Shown: positions 22,301-30,478, numbered from the stretch's first letter. The stretch is 64,000 nt of DNA from Pseudomonas cavernae (GCF_003595175.1 NZ_CP032419.1:3224001-3288000), one strand, 5' to 3'. Numbers and translations are program-made. Notes: generated by a model not told the origin, from the letters alone.

Positions 22301-22688
22301 CATCGTCATCCAGAACCTCGACGACACCATCGCCAAGATGCACCGTTTGAAGAAGCTCGGCGTCAGCTTCGCGATGGACGACTTCGGCACCGGCTATTCC
22401 TCGCTGACCTACCTCAAGCGCCTGCCGGTCAACGTGCTGAAGATCGACCAGTCGTTCGTTCGCGACGCCACCAACGACCCCAACGATGCCGAGATCATCC
22501 GCGCCATAGTCGCCATGGCCCGCAGCCTGTGCCTGGAAATGATCGCCGAAGGGGTGGAACAGCAAGAGCAACTGGACTTCCTCCAGCAGCAGGGCTGCCA
22601 CCTGTATCAGGGTTACCTGTACAGCAAGCCGTTGCCGCTGGTGGAGTTCCGCGCCCTGCTCGCCCACGCCCGGCAGCGGCCGGCCTGA
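19389..22688 (+). CDS. Five-PAS GGDEF-EAL cyclic-di-GMP signalling protein
   Basis: 1099 aa, no membrane segment or signal peptide, so a soluble sensor. Five consecutive PAS/PAC modules can be read at about residues 30-150, 155-275, 280-400, 405-530 and 530-655, each ending in a DITE/DVTE/DISE-like linker. A GGDEF domain follows with intact GGDEF at 740-744 and an RxxD inhibitory site (RLED) five residues before it. The EAL domain (about 850-1095) has EALLR at 873-877 and DDFGTGYSSLTYL. Both active sites look complete, so it could make or degrade c-di-GMP. It is flanked by an inverted-repeat element and ibpA and has no partner gene. Confidence 0.93.
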   Translation: MTETVDRSPPLPHVAAVDPAESELAWRDTPRLLAALDGAHLGAWLWDLDSGQLSWSRGAKALFGFDPRRPLPTRIDYLALVPVEERPAVQQLFMDVQAGKPRNPTFSHRIRWPDGSLRWVEISGSLQYDANGQQLVIGVVRDITERKQRTEALRSSEEKFSKIFLNSPDAVVISEHDSGRFIDFNPSFERQFGWSREEALGRTPHDLNIWTDPQDRQRLLDTLDQEGQTDGLEVCLRSRDGRLSTHLLFGSVIELHGQICLALTARDITQLRAQERALKDSEEHLTLALQAANLGTWDLHIPSQTLQFSARAAELHGLPIYPLHDTLPAFLGSLPEEDRSNLKQVYCDLMLGKRPDYHLVYRSKLASGETRYLESTARLYRDAAGKPLRLVGILADISEQVLRELRLAASEEKFSSLFQTIPYPVCVVRARDNICIEINPAFTATFGWTPEAVNGRAGIEIGIMPDQHHRLELHRRMFAERELDNEETHLVTRDGRPLVCTISCRYIQVDGESCITTTFRDVTEQKRAEAELRASEEKFARAFHSSPDAITITARESGRYLEVNEGFCRLTGYRAEEVLGRSPAELNIWAGGFDRQRMLERLERDGHIRHHELAMQHRDGSTRLVDASIEPLELKGQRCLLLTARDIGDLKDAQAQIHHLAYHDPLTNLPNRALLMDRLTQQIALLQRHQLRGALLFLDLDRFKHINDSLGHPVGDAVLQMISARLAASVRLEDTVARLGGDEFVILLTGLEGKRSQVTRQVRQVAEKLRKLLAEPMLLDGHRLQVTPSIGIALIPDHGNAPADLLKRADIALYRAKDSGRNTIQLFRTTMQAAASERLRLENDLRQALQRGEFELYFQPQVDARNGQVIGAEALLRWQHPTLGVQSPVHFIQVLEDSGLILEVGDWALSEACQVCAQLLDDQLIGAQDFSLCVNISPQQFRQSNFVEQTAARLRDTGLPQAMLKLEITEGIVIQNLDDTIAKMHRLKKLGVSFAMDDFGTGYSSLTYLKRLPVNVLKIDQSFVRDATNDPNDAEIIRAIVAMARSLCLEMIAEGVEQQEQLDFLQQQGCHLYQGYLYSKPLPLVEFRALLAHARQRPA

Positions 22689-22694
22689 ACGAAA

Positions 22695-22716
22695 CAGGGC
22701 GCCCGAAGGCGCCCTG
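22695..22716. terminator. GC-rich hairpin between convergent PAS-GGDEF-EAL gene and ibpA
   Basis: CAGGGCGCC and GGCGCCCTG form a nine-pair stem with a CGAA tetraloop, placed seven bases after the + strand stop codon and between two convergent genes. There is no T-run, so termination efficiency is uncertain. Confidence 0.55.
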
Positions 22717-22739
22717 CTCGACTAGCGCGGAGCCTCGTC

Positions 22740-23189
22740 TCAGCTCTCGAGCGCCGGCCGCTCGGTGCTGATCGGAATGCGCTTGGCCTTCGCCTCCTCC
22801 GGCACGATGCGCAGCAGATCGATGCTGAGCAGACCGTTGGCCAGCCCGGCGGACTTCACCTCGATATGGTCGGCGAGGCGGAACGATAGCTTGAAGGCGC
22901 GCTGGGCGATGCCCTGGTGCAGATAGGTGACGCCTTCGGCGCTCCTGGCGCGCTTGCCGCCGGTGACGGTCAGCACCCCACGCTCGACTTCCAGCTCCAG
23001 ATCGCCGTCCTGGAAACCGGCCGCGGCGATGACGATGCGGTATTGGTCGTCGCCATGCTTCTCGACGTTGTAGGGTGGGTAGGAACTACCGGCTTCGTTA
23101 CTGCGCAGGGCCGACTCGAACAGATCGTTGAAACGGTCGAAACCGATGGACTGACGGAACAGCGGAGCCAGGGAAAGGACATTGCTCAT
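22740..23189 (-). CDS. ibpA: Small heat-shock protein, Hsp20/IbpA family
   Basis: 149 aa. An ATP-independent holdase chaperone that binds unfolding proteins under heat stress. The N-terminus carries the SIGFDRFNDLFE segment typical of IbpA, the alpha-crystallin domain spans about residues 35-125 (YPPYNVEKHGDDQYRIVIA to LANGLLSIDL), and the C-terminal IxI anchor is in KAKRIPIS. The gene has its own sigma-32-like promoter and a folded 5' leader that hides the ribosome site. It is convergent with the PAS-GGDEF-EAL gene. Confidence 0.95.
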   Translation of the reverse strand: MSNVLSLAPLFRQSIGFDRFNDLFESALRSNEAGSSYPPYNVEKHGDDQYRIVIAAAGFQDGDLELEVERGVLTVTGGKRARSAEGVTYLHQGIAQRAFKLSFRLADHIEVKSAGLANGLLSIDLLRIVPEEAKAKRIPISTERPALES

Positions 23190-23247
23190 AAAAATCTCCT
23201 GAGATTCAGCGAGTGATTAAGTGCGGGACCCGACTTCGGCATCCCGA
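23190..23247 (-). promoter_or_regulatory. Probable ROSE-type RNA thermometer in the ibpA leader
   Basis: The leader of about 58 nt folds into at least two hairpins. The first is CGGGA/TCCCG (23246-23242 with 23228-23224) with an inner CCG/CGG pair. The second, next to the start codon, has AATCT/AGATT flanking the CAGG of the ribosome site. The leader also contains TCGCT seven bases before AGGA, fitting the UYGCU plus anti-Shine-Dalgarno signature of ROSE thermometers, which control hsp20 genes in Pseudomonas and rhizobia. Confidence 0.65.
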
Positions 23248-23255
23248 CGCTTAAC

Positions 23256-23284
23256 TAATTAAGGTCGCGGCAAGAGATTTCAAG
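23256..23284 (-). promoter_or_regulatory. Sigma-32 heat-shock promoter of ibpA
   Basis: On the minus strand CTTGAAA (23284-23278) is a perfect sigma-32 -35 element. It is followed after 13 bases by CCTTAATTA (23264-23256), a degenerate match to the CCCCAT-T -10 element. The position, about 65 bases before the ibpA ATG, fits the folded leader described separately. Confidence 0.7.
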
Positions 23285-23308
23285 GGTGTCCAAACTGGCC
23301 GCAGCGGC

Positions 23309-24298
23309 TCAGGCGTTGGCCGCTGCCTCGAACTCGCCCCGCACGGGCTCGTTCCAAGCCACTCCGAGCAAGGCATCGATGCGCCGGCAATCGTTCTCGC
23401 GGCGGATCGCGTCGAACAGCCCCACCGCCTCGGGATAGCTGCGGGTCAGCAGGCCGACCCACTGCTTCAGCCGCCCCGGCGCGTAGCGTGGCGACAACTT
23501 GCGCCGCGCCTGCAGCCAGAAGTCATGCAGCAGCGGCAGCAATTCGGCCCAGCCCATCGCCACCACCGCCGTGCCGGCGCGGGCAGCGGCGATCTGCCGG
23601 GCCAGGTCCGGGCGCGCCACCAGGCCGCGGCCGAGCATGATGTCCTCGACCCCGCTGACCTCGCGGCAGCGCCGCCAGTCCTCGAGGCTCCACACCTCGC
23701 CATTGGCGAACACCGGCACTTTGACCGCCTCCTGCACCCGCGCCACCCACTCCCAATGCGCCGGCGGCTTGTAGCCCTCGACCTTGGTGCGCGCATGCAC
23801 GACGATCTGCTGCGCGCCGCCGTCGGCCAGGGCGCGGGCGCAATCCAGGGCATCGTCCTTGTGGTCGAAGCCGAGGCGCATCTTCGCCGTCACCGGAATC
23901 GCCGCCGGCACGCTGCGGCGCACCTCGCGGACGATGGCATGCAGCAGTTCCGGCTCCTTGAGCAGCACCGCACCGCCGCGGGACTTGTTCACCGTCTTGG
24001 CCGGGCAACCGAAATTGAGGTCGACCACCGGCGCCCCCAGCTCGGCGGCGAAAGCCGCGTTGTCGCCCAGGCACACCGGATCGGAGCCGAGAAACTGCAC
24101 GCGCAACGGCGTGCCGGCGGCGGTCTGCGCACCGCCGAACAGCTCGGGGGCGAGCTTCCGGTAGGTGGAGGCTGGCAGCAGGCGCTCGGTGACGCGGATG
24201 AACTCGGTCACGCACCAGTCGATGCCGCCGACGCGGGTCAGCACATCGCGGAGGATCTCGTCGACCAAGCCTTCCATCGGCGCCAGGGCGATTTGCAT
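23309..24298 (-). CDS. dusC: tRNA-dihydrouridine(16) synthase DusC
   Basis: 329 aa. DusC is an FMN enzyme that reduces U16 in the tRNA D-loop using NADPH. The N-terminus [20 protein letters not shown] gives the FMN-binding start of the TIM barrel. [20 protein letters not shown] carries the catalytic Cys, and [16 protein letters not shown] the phosphate-binding His. The subfamily assignment to DusC rests on MEGLVDE and on the WEWV segment after the catalytic region. It is the last gene of the pgl-edd-eda-thioesterase-dusC run but is separated by 107 bp, so it may have its own promoter. Confidence 0.93.
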   Translation of the reverse strand: MQIALAPMEGLVDEILRDVLTRVGGIDWCVTEFIRVTERLLPASTYRKLAPELFGGAQTAAGTPLRVQFLGSDPVCLGDNAAFAAELGAPVVDLNFGCPAKTVNKSRGGAVLLKEPELLHAIVREVRRSVPAAIPVTAKMRLGFDHKDDALDCARALADGGAQQIVVHARTKVEGYKPPAHWEWVARVQEAVKVPVFANGEVWSLEDWRRCREVSGVEDIMLGRGLVARPDLARQIAAARAGTAVVAMGWAELLPLLHDFWLQARRKLSPRYAPGRLKQWVGLLTRSYPEAVGLFDAIRRENDCRRIDALLGVAWNEPVRGEFEAAANA

Positions 24299-24405
24299 GG
24301 AATAGGGCTTCCCAGGAAAAGGCGCGCAGTTTACCCGCCTTCCCCGCCGCAGGCGAAACCCGTGGCAAAGACCGGCGCCGGGTTAGCCACTCCCGTCTAT
24401 GGCCG

Positions 24406-24855
24406 TCAGAGCTGCAGCGGATAGGGCTCCAGCACCGCCCGGCCATAGCCCTCGAGGAACTCCTCCGGCATGCGCTTGGGTTTGCCGCTGGACAGCTCGA
24501 TGCAGACGAAGGTGGTCTGCGCGCGCAGCAGCGTGGTCGCATCGGCCGGGCGGACCAGCTGGAAGCGCCGGGTCATCTTCAGCCGCTGGTCGGATTCGAT
24601 GATCCAGGTGCCGACCTGCAACTCGTCGTCCTCATAGGCACTGGCCAGGTAGTCGATCTCGTGGCGCAGTACCGCCATGGCGCGGTCCAGGCGGCGGTAT
24701 TCGGTCAAGTCCAGGCCCAGGCTCTGCGAATGGCGCCAGGCGCAGCGCTCCATCCAGGTCACGTAAGCGGCGTTGTTGGCGTGACCGAGGCCGTCGATAT
24801 CGTCGGCGACGACCTTGAGGTCGATGGTGAAGGGGGTGGGCAGGTCCCAGCTCAT
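24406..24855 (-). CDS. Acyl-CoA thioesterase, YbgC-like hotdog family
   Basis: 149 aa, a single hotdog-fold domain. The N-terminal block DDIDGLGHANNAAYVTWMER matches the 4-hydroxybenzoyl-CoA-thioesterase-type active-site helix (consensus D..GHVNN..Y). The core WIIESDQRLKMTRRFQLVRP forms the long hotdog sheet. Such enzymes hydrolyse short or medium acyl-CoAs; the substrate here is unknown. The start codon overlaps the eda stop (ATGA), so it is translationally coupled to eda. PAO1 has an equivalent gene beside its PA3131 aldolase, so the pairing is conserved. Confidence 0.88.
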   Translation of the reverse strand: MSWDLPTPFTIDLKVVADDIDGLGHANNAAYVTWMERCAWRHSQSLGLDLTEYRRLDRAMAVLRHEIDYLASAYEDDELQVGTWIIESDQRLKMTRRFQLVRPADATTLLRAQTTFVCIELSSGKPKRMPEEFLEGYGRAVLEPYPLQL

Positions 24856-25511
24856 GCGTGGTGCTCCAAGCTGCTAGCGAGTTCACGGGCCTCGGCGGCC
24901 AGTTGAGTGATCTGGTCCCAGGCGCGAGCGCGGATCAGGTTGGCCGGGGCGATCCAGGTGCCGCCGACGCAGGCGACATTGGGCAGTCGCAGGAAGCTCA
25001 ACAGGTTGTCCGGCGTCACCCCGCCGGTGGGGCAGAAACGGATACCGGTGAACGGGCCCTTGAAGCTCTTCAGCATCTTCACGCTGGTGTTGCCATTGGC
25101 CGGGAACAGCTTCAGCGAGCGGTAGCCGTATTCCAGCGCCAACAGCACTTCCGAGGGCGTCATCACTCCCGGCAGATAGGGCAAGCCGGAGTCCTCCGCC
25201 GCCGCCGCCAAGCGCTCGGTGCAGCCGGGGCTGACGGCGAACTGGGCGCCGGCCTCGCGCGCCTCGACGAACTGCTCGGTGTGGATCAGGGTGCCGGCAC
25301 CGATCAGCAGCTCCGGCAGCTCCTTACGGATCGCCGCCACGGCATCCAGGGCCCGCGGCGTACGCAGGGTCACTTCCAGCACGCGAATACCGCCAGCGTG
25401 CAGCGCACGCGCCAGGTCGAGCGCCAGGCTGACATCCTCGATCACCAGCACCGGCAATACCGGGCGGGCCTGTTGCAGCACCACATCCATTCTCAGGTTC
25501 ACGTTCTTCAC
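24852..25511 (-). CDS. eda: 2-dehydro-3-deoxy-phosphogluconate (KDPG) aldolase
   Basis: 219 aa. Class I aldolase cleaving KDPG to pyruvate and glyceraldehyde 3-phosphate, the last step of the Entner-Doudoroff route. The catalytic Glu is in VLEVTLRTP, the Schiff-base Lys in SLKLFPAN, and IRFCPTGGVTPDN is the phosphate-binding segment. The GTG at 25511 overlaps the edd stop (GTGA); an ATG at 25490 gives a protein seven residues shorter and is the alternative. Tight coupling with edd supports the role. It resembles the PAO1 PA3131-type aldolase more than the zwf-pgl-eda copy, judged by position. Confidence 0.9.
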   Translation of the reverse strand: MKNVNLRMDVVLQQARPVLPVLVIEDVSLALDLARALHAGGIRVLEVTLRTPRALDAVAAIRKELPELLIGAGTLIHTEQFVEAREAGAQFAVSPGCTERLAAAAEDSGLPYLPGVMTPSEVLLALEYGYRSLKLFPANGNTSVKMLKSFKGPFTGIRFCPTGGVTPDNLLSFLRLPNVACVGGTWIAPANLIRARAWDQITQLAAEARELASSLEHHA

Positions 25512-27328
25512 TCCAGGCTATCCCACAACAACGCCGTCGCGCCCTGGTCGGCCGGACCGACCAACTGGCGCTGCGCCGCAAACAATTCCAGGCCGAAACC
25601 GGCGGCCAGCCCGTGGCTGGCAACGGCTGCCTCGCGGGCCTGCAATACGCCCTCCTCGACCTCCACCCGCAGCACGCTCTGGCGCGCATCGAGCTCGATC
25701 CAGTCGCCGTCGCGCAGCTTGGCCAGCATGCCGCCGCGCGCGGCTTCCGGGGTCAGGTGCAGAGCACCGGGCACCAGCCCGGAGGCGCCGGAGAGACGCC
25801 CATCGGTGACCAACGCCACCTGCTGGCCGGCCTGCTGCAGATTGGCCAGCAGCGGCATCAGCTTGTGCAACTCGGGCATGCCGTTGGCGCGTGGGCCTTG
25901 GAAGCGCACCACCAAAACCAGGTCACCGGTCAGCTCGCCGCCGGCATAGGCGGCCTGCACCGCCTCCTGGCTGTCGAACACCCGCGCCGGCGCACGCACC
26001 CGCCAATGCGCCGGATCGACCGCCGAAGTCTTGAGCATGGCCCGGCCGAGGTTGCCGCGCAGCAACACGAAGCCGCCGTCGGCGACGAAAGGCTGCTCGA
26101 CGCGGCGAACGATGTCCGGAGCCGGGCTTGCCTGCGGCAGTTCGCGCCAAGCCAGCCGCCCCTCCTCCAGCCAGGGCTCGCGCGCATAGTCCTGTAAACC
26201 TTGGCCGGCGACGGTCGGCACGTCTGCATGCATCAGTCCGGCGCCGAGCAGCTCGCGAATGATCCAGGCCGGTCCGCCAGCCGCCTGGAACTGATTCACG
26301 TCGGCCGCGCCATTGGGATAGACCCGCGCCAGCAGCGGCACCACGCGGGACAGCTCGGCGAAATCCTCCCAGGTCAGCTCGTAACCGGCGGCGCGGGCGA
26401 TGGCCGGCAAATGCAGGCCATGATTGGTCGAACCGCCGCTGGCCAACAGCGCGGCCACGGCATTGACCAGCACCCGCGCATCGATCTGTTCGCCGAGCGC
26501 CAGGTAGCGTTCGCCCTGACGACTGTTGCGCGCCACCAGGCGCGCGGCCTCGTCGGTGATCGCCTCGCGCAGCGGCGTGTGCGGATGCACGAAGGCGCTG
26601 CCCGGCACGTGCAGGCCCATGGCCTCCATCAGCAGCTGATTGGTGTTGGCGGTGCCGTAGAAGGTGCAGGTGCCGTCCTGGTGATAGGCGGCCTGCTCGG
26701 CGGCCAGCAGTTCGTCGCGGCTCGCCTCGCCGCGCACGAAGCGCTGGCGGATCGCCGCTTTCTCCTTATTCGCCAGCCCCGAGTGCATCGGCCCGGCCGG
26801 CACGAATACCGCCGGCAGATGGCCGAAGGTCAGGGCGCCGATCAGCAGACCGGGGACGATCTTGTCGCACACGCCGAGGTACAGGCCGCCATCGAAAATG
26901 GCGTGGGTCAGGCCGATGGCCGTGGCCTGGGCAATCAGGTCGCGGGAGAACAGCGACAGCTGCATACCCGCCTCGCCCTGGGTGATGCCATCGCACATGG
27001 CCGGCACACCGGCGGCGAACTGCGAAGTGGCACCCACCCTAGCCAGTGCCGTCTTCAGCCGCTCCGGGTACTCGCGCAGCGGCGCATGGGCCGAGAGCAG
27101 GTCGTTGTAGCTGGAAACGATGGCGATATGCGGCGCGCCACCCTGCGTCATGATCAGCCGCGCGTCATCCGCCTGCGCAGCGAGGGCATGGGCAAGATTG
27201 GAACAACCCAGCTTGCGCCTCGGCTCACGTTCGGCCGCCCTGCGCAAACGCTCCAGATAGCGCTTGCGGCGTGCGGCAGAACGCTGCTCCAGCGCAGCAG
27301 TGACCTGTTCGATGACGACATGCAGCAT
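25508..27328 (-). CDS. edd: Phosphogluconate dehydratase
   Basis: 606 aa, normal for Edd. It dehydrates 6-phosphogluconate to KDPG using a [4Fe-4S] cluster. The IlvD/Edd family blocks include GVPAMCDGITQGEAGMQLSL and LGVCDKIVPGLLIGALTFGH, whose cysteines bind the cluster; the length and the CDKIVPGLLIGAL form separate Edd from IlvD. The ATG at 27328 has GGAAG upstream and is preferred to an eight-codon-longer start. It is coupled to eda and lies 127 bp after pgl, with an inverted-repeat element between. Confidence 0.94.
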   Translation of the reverse strand: MLHVVIEQVTAALEQRSAARRKRYLERLRRAAEREPRRKLGCSNLAHALAAQADDARLIMTQGGAPHIAIVSSYNDLLSAHAPLREYPERLKTALARVGATSQFAAGVPAMCDGITQGEAGMQLSLFSRDLIAQATAIGLTHAIFDGGLYLGVCDKIVPGLLIGALTFGHLPAVFVPAGPMHSGLANKEKAAIRQRFVRGEASRDELLAAEQAAYHQDGTCTFYGTANTNQLLMEAMGLHVPGSAFVHPHTPLREAITDEAARLVARNSRQGERYLALGEQIDARVLVNAVAALLASGGSTNHGLHLPAIARAAGYELTWEDFAELSRVVPLLARVYPNGAADVNQFQAAGGPAWIIRELLGAGLMHADVPTVAGQGLQDYAREPWLEEGRLAWRELPQASPAPDIVRRVEQPFVADGGFVLLRGNLGRAMLKTSAVDPAHWRVRAPARVFDSQEAVQAAYAGGELTGDLVLVVRFQGPRANGMPELHKLMPLLANLQQAGQQVALVTDGRLSGASGLVPGALHLTPEAARGGMLAKLRDGDWIELDARQSVLRVEVEEGVLQAREAAVASHGLAAGFGLELFAAQRQLVGPADQGATALLWDSLE

Positions 27329-27376
27329 GGTGACTTCCAAATCGCGACCCACTCTATTTGCCAGTGTAACGGCTTA

Positions 27377-27454
27377 GAGCCTGTTCAGGACCTCGCGAGC
27401 CAAGGCCATTTTTAACGCCATATGGCCGACGCGCAGCAGACCCTGGGCAGGTTC
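27377..27454. repeat. Inverted-repeat element between pgl and edd (family A, short copy)
   Basis: Ends GAGCCTGTTCAGG (27377-27389) and CCTGGGCAGGTTC (27442-27454) are inverted copies at 10 of 13 positions. The segment TTTTTAACGCCATATGGC is the reverse complement, with few changes, of the interior of the element at 19116. Its right end touches the pgl stop codon. Confidence 0.6.
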
Positions 27455-28138
27455 TCAAGGCGCCCAATAGATCCTCAATGACTGGCGGCCCTGCCAGGCC
27501 AGCGCATGCACCGGCCAAGCGCGGCTATGCGGCTGATCCGCCAGAACCGCATCGAGCAACCGGCGTTTGCCCTCGCCGAAAGCCAGCAGCCCCAACCAAG
27601 CACTGTCGCACAGCATCGCCAGATTCAATGACAGACGCTGGCGCGGCTCGCTGGGGGCCAGACCGAGCACCGCGGCCGGCACGGCCTGCGGATCCAGCGC
27701 CGCCGCCAATCCAAGCATCTCGGGAAACAGCGAAGCGAAGTGACCGTCCTCGCCCATGCCCAGCAGCACCGCAGCGAAGGGCCGCCAGTCCGCCAGTTGC
27801 CGCGTCCAAGCACTGACCGCGGCCTCAGCTGTCGCCGCCTGACGCGGATCGAGGCTGGCGGCTTGCGGTAATCCGGCCTGGAGCAAACGCCAATTGCTCT
27901 GTGGGTCGTCGCTGGGCACCCAGCGTTCGTCAGTCGGGCTCAGGTATACCCGCGCCCAGTCCAGCGTCTGTTCGCGCAATTGCGGCAGCAAGGTTTGCGG
28001 GCTGCTGCCACCCGGCAGCAACAGGCTCGCACGCGCCTGGGTTGCCAAGGCCTGGCGCAACTGCGCCGCCAGATCGACCGCCAACTGGCTGACGCAGTCT
28101 TCGCGCCCGGGAAACGACAGCAATAGGGGGGAGTTCAT
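27455..28138 (-). CDS. pgl: 6-phosphogluconolactonase
   Basis: 227 aa, DevB/SOL family. It hydrolyses 6-phosphogluconolactone to 6-phosphogluconate, the substrate of the downstream Edd. Family marks are LLLPGGSSPQTLLPQLR, YLSPTDERWVP and the signature LLGMGEDGHFASLFPE. No zwf lies beside it, in contrast to the PAO1 zwf-pgl-eda operon; instead tRNA genes lie upstream and an inverted-repeat element separates it from edd. The start is followed by MNSPLLLSFPG, and the frame cannot extend usefully upstream. Confidence 0.93.
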   Translation of the reverse strand: MNSPLLLSFPGREDCVSQLAVDLAAQLRQALATQARASLLLPGGSSPQTLLPQLREQTLDWARVYLSPTDERWVPSDDPQSNWRLLQAGLPQAASLDPRQAATAEAAVSAWTRQLADWRPFAAVLLGMGEDGHFASLFPEMLGLAAALDPQAVPAAVLGLAPSEPRQRLSLNLAMLCDSAWLGLLAFGEGKRRLLDAVLADQPHSRAWPVHALAWQGRQSLRIYWAP

Positions 28139-28267
28139 GGCACCAGCCGATCATCGTCGCGGTAACAGCCGACATGATGCGCCAATGCCGTCTTGCGCCC
28201 AAGCCAGATGACGAGTCAGACACTAGGCCCGCTGCACCAGCGATTGCCAAAAGCGAAATGGGGCCGC

Positions 28268-28306
28268 AGAAAAACAAAAGGGCCATTCCGTGAAGAATGG
28301 CCCTTC
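28268..28306 (-). terminator. Rho-independent terminator of the tRNA operon
   Basis: On the minus strand AAGGGCCATTC and GAATGGCCCTT form an 11-pair stem with a six-base loop, followed by CTTTTGTTTTTC. It lies 25 bp after the last tRNA-Glu gene and upstream of pgl, so it separates tRNA transcription from pgl. Confidence 0.85.
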
Positions 28307-28330
28307 TAAAGTCCCGCAAAGCAGGAAAAA

Positions 28331-28406
28331 TGGCGTCCCCTAGGGGACTCGAACCCCTGTTACCGCCGTGAAAGGGCGGTGTCCTAGGCCACTAGACGAA
28401 GGGGAC
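28331..28406 (-). tRNA. tRNA-Glu (TTC), copy 1
   Basis: 76 nt with encoded CCA. The cloverleaf reads GTCCCCTTCGTCTAGTGG for the acceptor and D arm. The anticodon stem CCGCC/GGCGG holds the loop CTTTCAC (anticodon TTC), and the T arm contains GGTTCGAATCC. It is identical to the copy at 28582. This is the promoter-distal member of a Ala-Glu-Ala-Glu run next to gltX, whose product charges it. Confidence 0.97.
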
Positions 28407-28455
28407 GAAACCTTCGAAGAACAAGGCCAGCACTAGGCTGGCCTTGTTTAGTGAT

Positions 28456-28531
<76 letters not shown>

Positions 28532-28581
28532 GAATTTAACGTCTCTCGACAAGTAACGCCGAGGCGTTACTGCTGGAATAA

Positions 28582-28657
28582 TGGCGTCCCCTAGGGGACT
28601 CGAACCCCTGTTACCGCCGTGAAAGGGCGGTGTCCTAGGCCACTAGACGAAGGGGAC
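28582..28657 (-). tRNA. tRNA-Glu (TTC), copy 2
   Basis: Same 76-nt sequence and anticodon TTC as the copy at 28331. The surrounding spacers differ from those of copy 1, so only the genes and not the whole unit are conserved. Confidence 0.97.
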
Positions 28658-28718
28658 GCAAACCCTTCTGAAACATCAGCCAGCCTTACGACTGACCGTG
28701 GCACCTCTCATTGAGAAG

Positions 28719-28794
<76 letters not shown>

Positions 28795-28940
28795 GTCTCG
28801 AGGACGGGGCGCATATTAGGGGTGAGCCCGCAGGCTGTCAACAGAATTTTTCCGCACCACCTGAAAATTTTCATCGCAAGAACAATCACTTACCCCAATA
28901 CAGCGGCGGCCGCACTTGCGACACGCGGCCGGCGCACAAC

Positions 28941-30422
28941 TCAAGGAATGGCTGCGTAGAGCTTTTCCCACTCCTTGGTTTCTTTCTTCGACACCCCACC
29001 GAGCAGCTCGATGGCCTGGCGCAGGCGGAACCGAGTGAGATCGGGGCCGAGTATCTCCATGGCGTCCAGCACCGATACCGAACTGGCTTGGCCGGTGATG
29101 GCGGCGAACATCAACGGCATGGCATCACGCAGTTTCAGCTCTAGATGCTCGACCACCGCTTGAATGCAGGCGGTGATCTTGTCCTTCTCCCACTGCCGCA
29201 GCGCCTCCAGCCTCCACAGGATCAACTGCATCACCTGACGCACCTGCTCTGCTGCCAGCTTCTTGTGCTCGAACAGCTTGGCATCCAGCTCCAAGGCGCC
29301 GGAGAAAAAGAAACCGGCCAACGGCGCGATCTGACTGAGGGTTTCCACTCGCCCTTGCACGTGCGGGGCGATCTTCAGCAAGTATTCGGGATTCAGCGCC
29401 CACTTCTGCACTTCGGCGGCGAACGTTTCGACGCTCAGCTCGCGCAGCCACTGGCCATTGAGCCAGGACAGCTTCTCCAGGTCGAAGATCGGGCCGCCGA
29501 GGGAAACGCGCTGGACATCGAAGTTCTCGATCATTTCCGCGAGGGTGAACTTCTCCCGCTCGTCCGGCATCGACCAGCCCATGCGACCGAGGTAGTTGAG
29601 CATCGCCTGCGGCAGGAAGCCCATACGTTCGTAGAAGGTGATCGAGGTGGGATTCTTGCGCTTGGACAGCTTGCTCTTGTCCGGATTGCGCAGCAGCGGC
29701 ATGTAGCACAGCTTGGGCTGCTCCCAGCCGAAGTATTCGTAGAGCTTGATCAGCTTGGGCGCCGACGGCAGCCACTCCTCGCCACGCAGCACGTGGGTGA
29801 TGTCCATCAGGTGGTCGTCGACGACATTGGCGAGGAAGTAGGTCGGCAGGCCATCGGTCTTCATCAGCACCTGCATGTCCATGCGATCCCAAGGGATCTC
29901 GACGTCGCCGCGGAGCATATCCGGCACCACGCAAACACCCTCGCTCGGCACCTTCATCCGCACCACATGGGCCTCACCAGCGGCGATGCGCTGCTGCGCC
30001 TCGGCTGGAGGAATATGTATGCAGTGGCCGTCGTAGCGCGGAGTTTCCTTGTTCGCGGTCTGCTCGGCACGCAGCTGATCGAGACGCTCGGCGGAGCAGA
30101 AACAGGGGAAGGCATGGCCCTTGGCGACCAGTTCGCCGGCGTACTTCTTATAGATTTCGCCACGTTCGCTCTGCCGGTAGGGGCCGTGCGGGCCACCCAC
30201 GTCCGGGCCCTCGTCCCACTCGATGCCGAGCCAGCGCAGGGCGTCGAAAATCTGTTGCTCCGACTCGCGGGTCGAACGCAATTGATCGGTATCTTCGATA
30301 CGCAAAATGAACTGACCACCGTGCTGTCGCGCGAAACACAGGTTGAACAGGGCGATGTAGGCGGTGCCGACGTGCGGGTCACCGGTCGGCGACGGCGCGA
30401 TACGGGTACGAACGGTAGTCAT
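28941..30422 (-). CDS. gltX: Glutamyl-tRNA synthetase
   Basis: 493 aa, class I synthetase that charges tRNA-Glu. The nucleotide-binding HIGH-type motif is [18 protein letters not shown] near residue 10, and the KMSKS-type motif is [13 protein letters not shown] near 255. The C-terminal anticodon-binding domain ends with [17 protein letters not shown]. It is transcribed toward the four tRNA genes, two of them its own substrate, an arrangement also found in PAO1. Confidence 0.98.
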   Translation of the reverse strand: MTTVRTRIAPSPTGDPHVGTAYIALFNLCFARQHGGQFILRIEDTDQLRSTRESEQQIFDALRWLGIEWDEGPDVGGPHGPYRQSERGEIYKKYAGELVAKGHAFPCFCSAERLDQLRAEQTANKETPRYDGHCIHIPPAEAQQRIAAGEAHVVRMKVPSEGVCVVPDMLRGDVEIPWDRMDMQVLMKTDGLPTYFLANVVDDHLMDITHVLRGEEWLPSAPKLIKLYEYFGWEQPKLCYMPLLRNPDKSKLSKRKNPTSITFYERMGFLPQAMLNYLGRMGWSMPDEREKFTLAEMIENFDVQRVSLGGPIFDLEKLSWLNGQWLRELSVETFAAEVQKWALNPEYLLKIAPHVQGRVETLSQIAPLAGFFFSGALELDAKLFEHKKLAAEQVRQVMQLILWRLEALRQWEKDKITACIQAVVEHLELKLRDAMPLMFAAITGQASSVSVLDAMEILGPDLTRFRLRQAIELLGGVSKKETKEWEKLYAAIP

Positions 30423-30478
30423 GAAGGTCTCGAATCAGCAGAACAATCGAAGAGGACGCGGACGACGAGGGCCCGACA

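Noticed and set aside
20601..22667. 688-codon open frame on the minus strand opposite the PAS-GGDEF-EAL gene
   Set aside because: It is a GC-skew shadow: the + strand frame encodes clear domains, and the antisense product has no recognisable motif and is Gln/Val/Ala-rich as expected from reversed codons.
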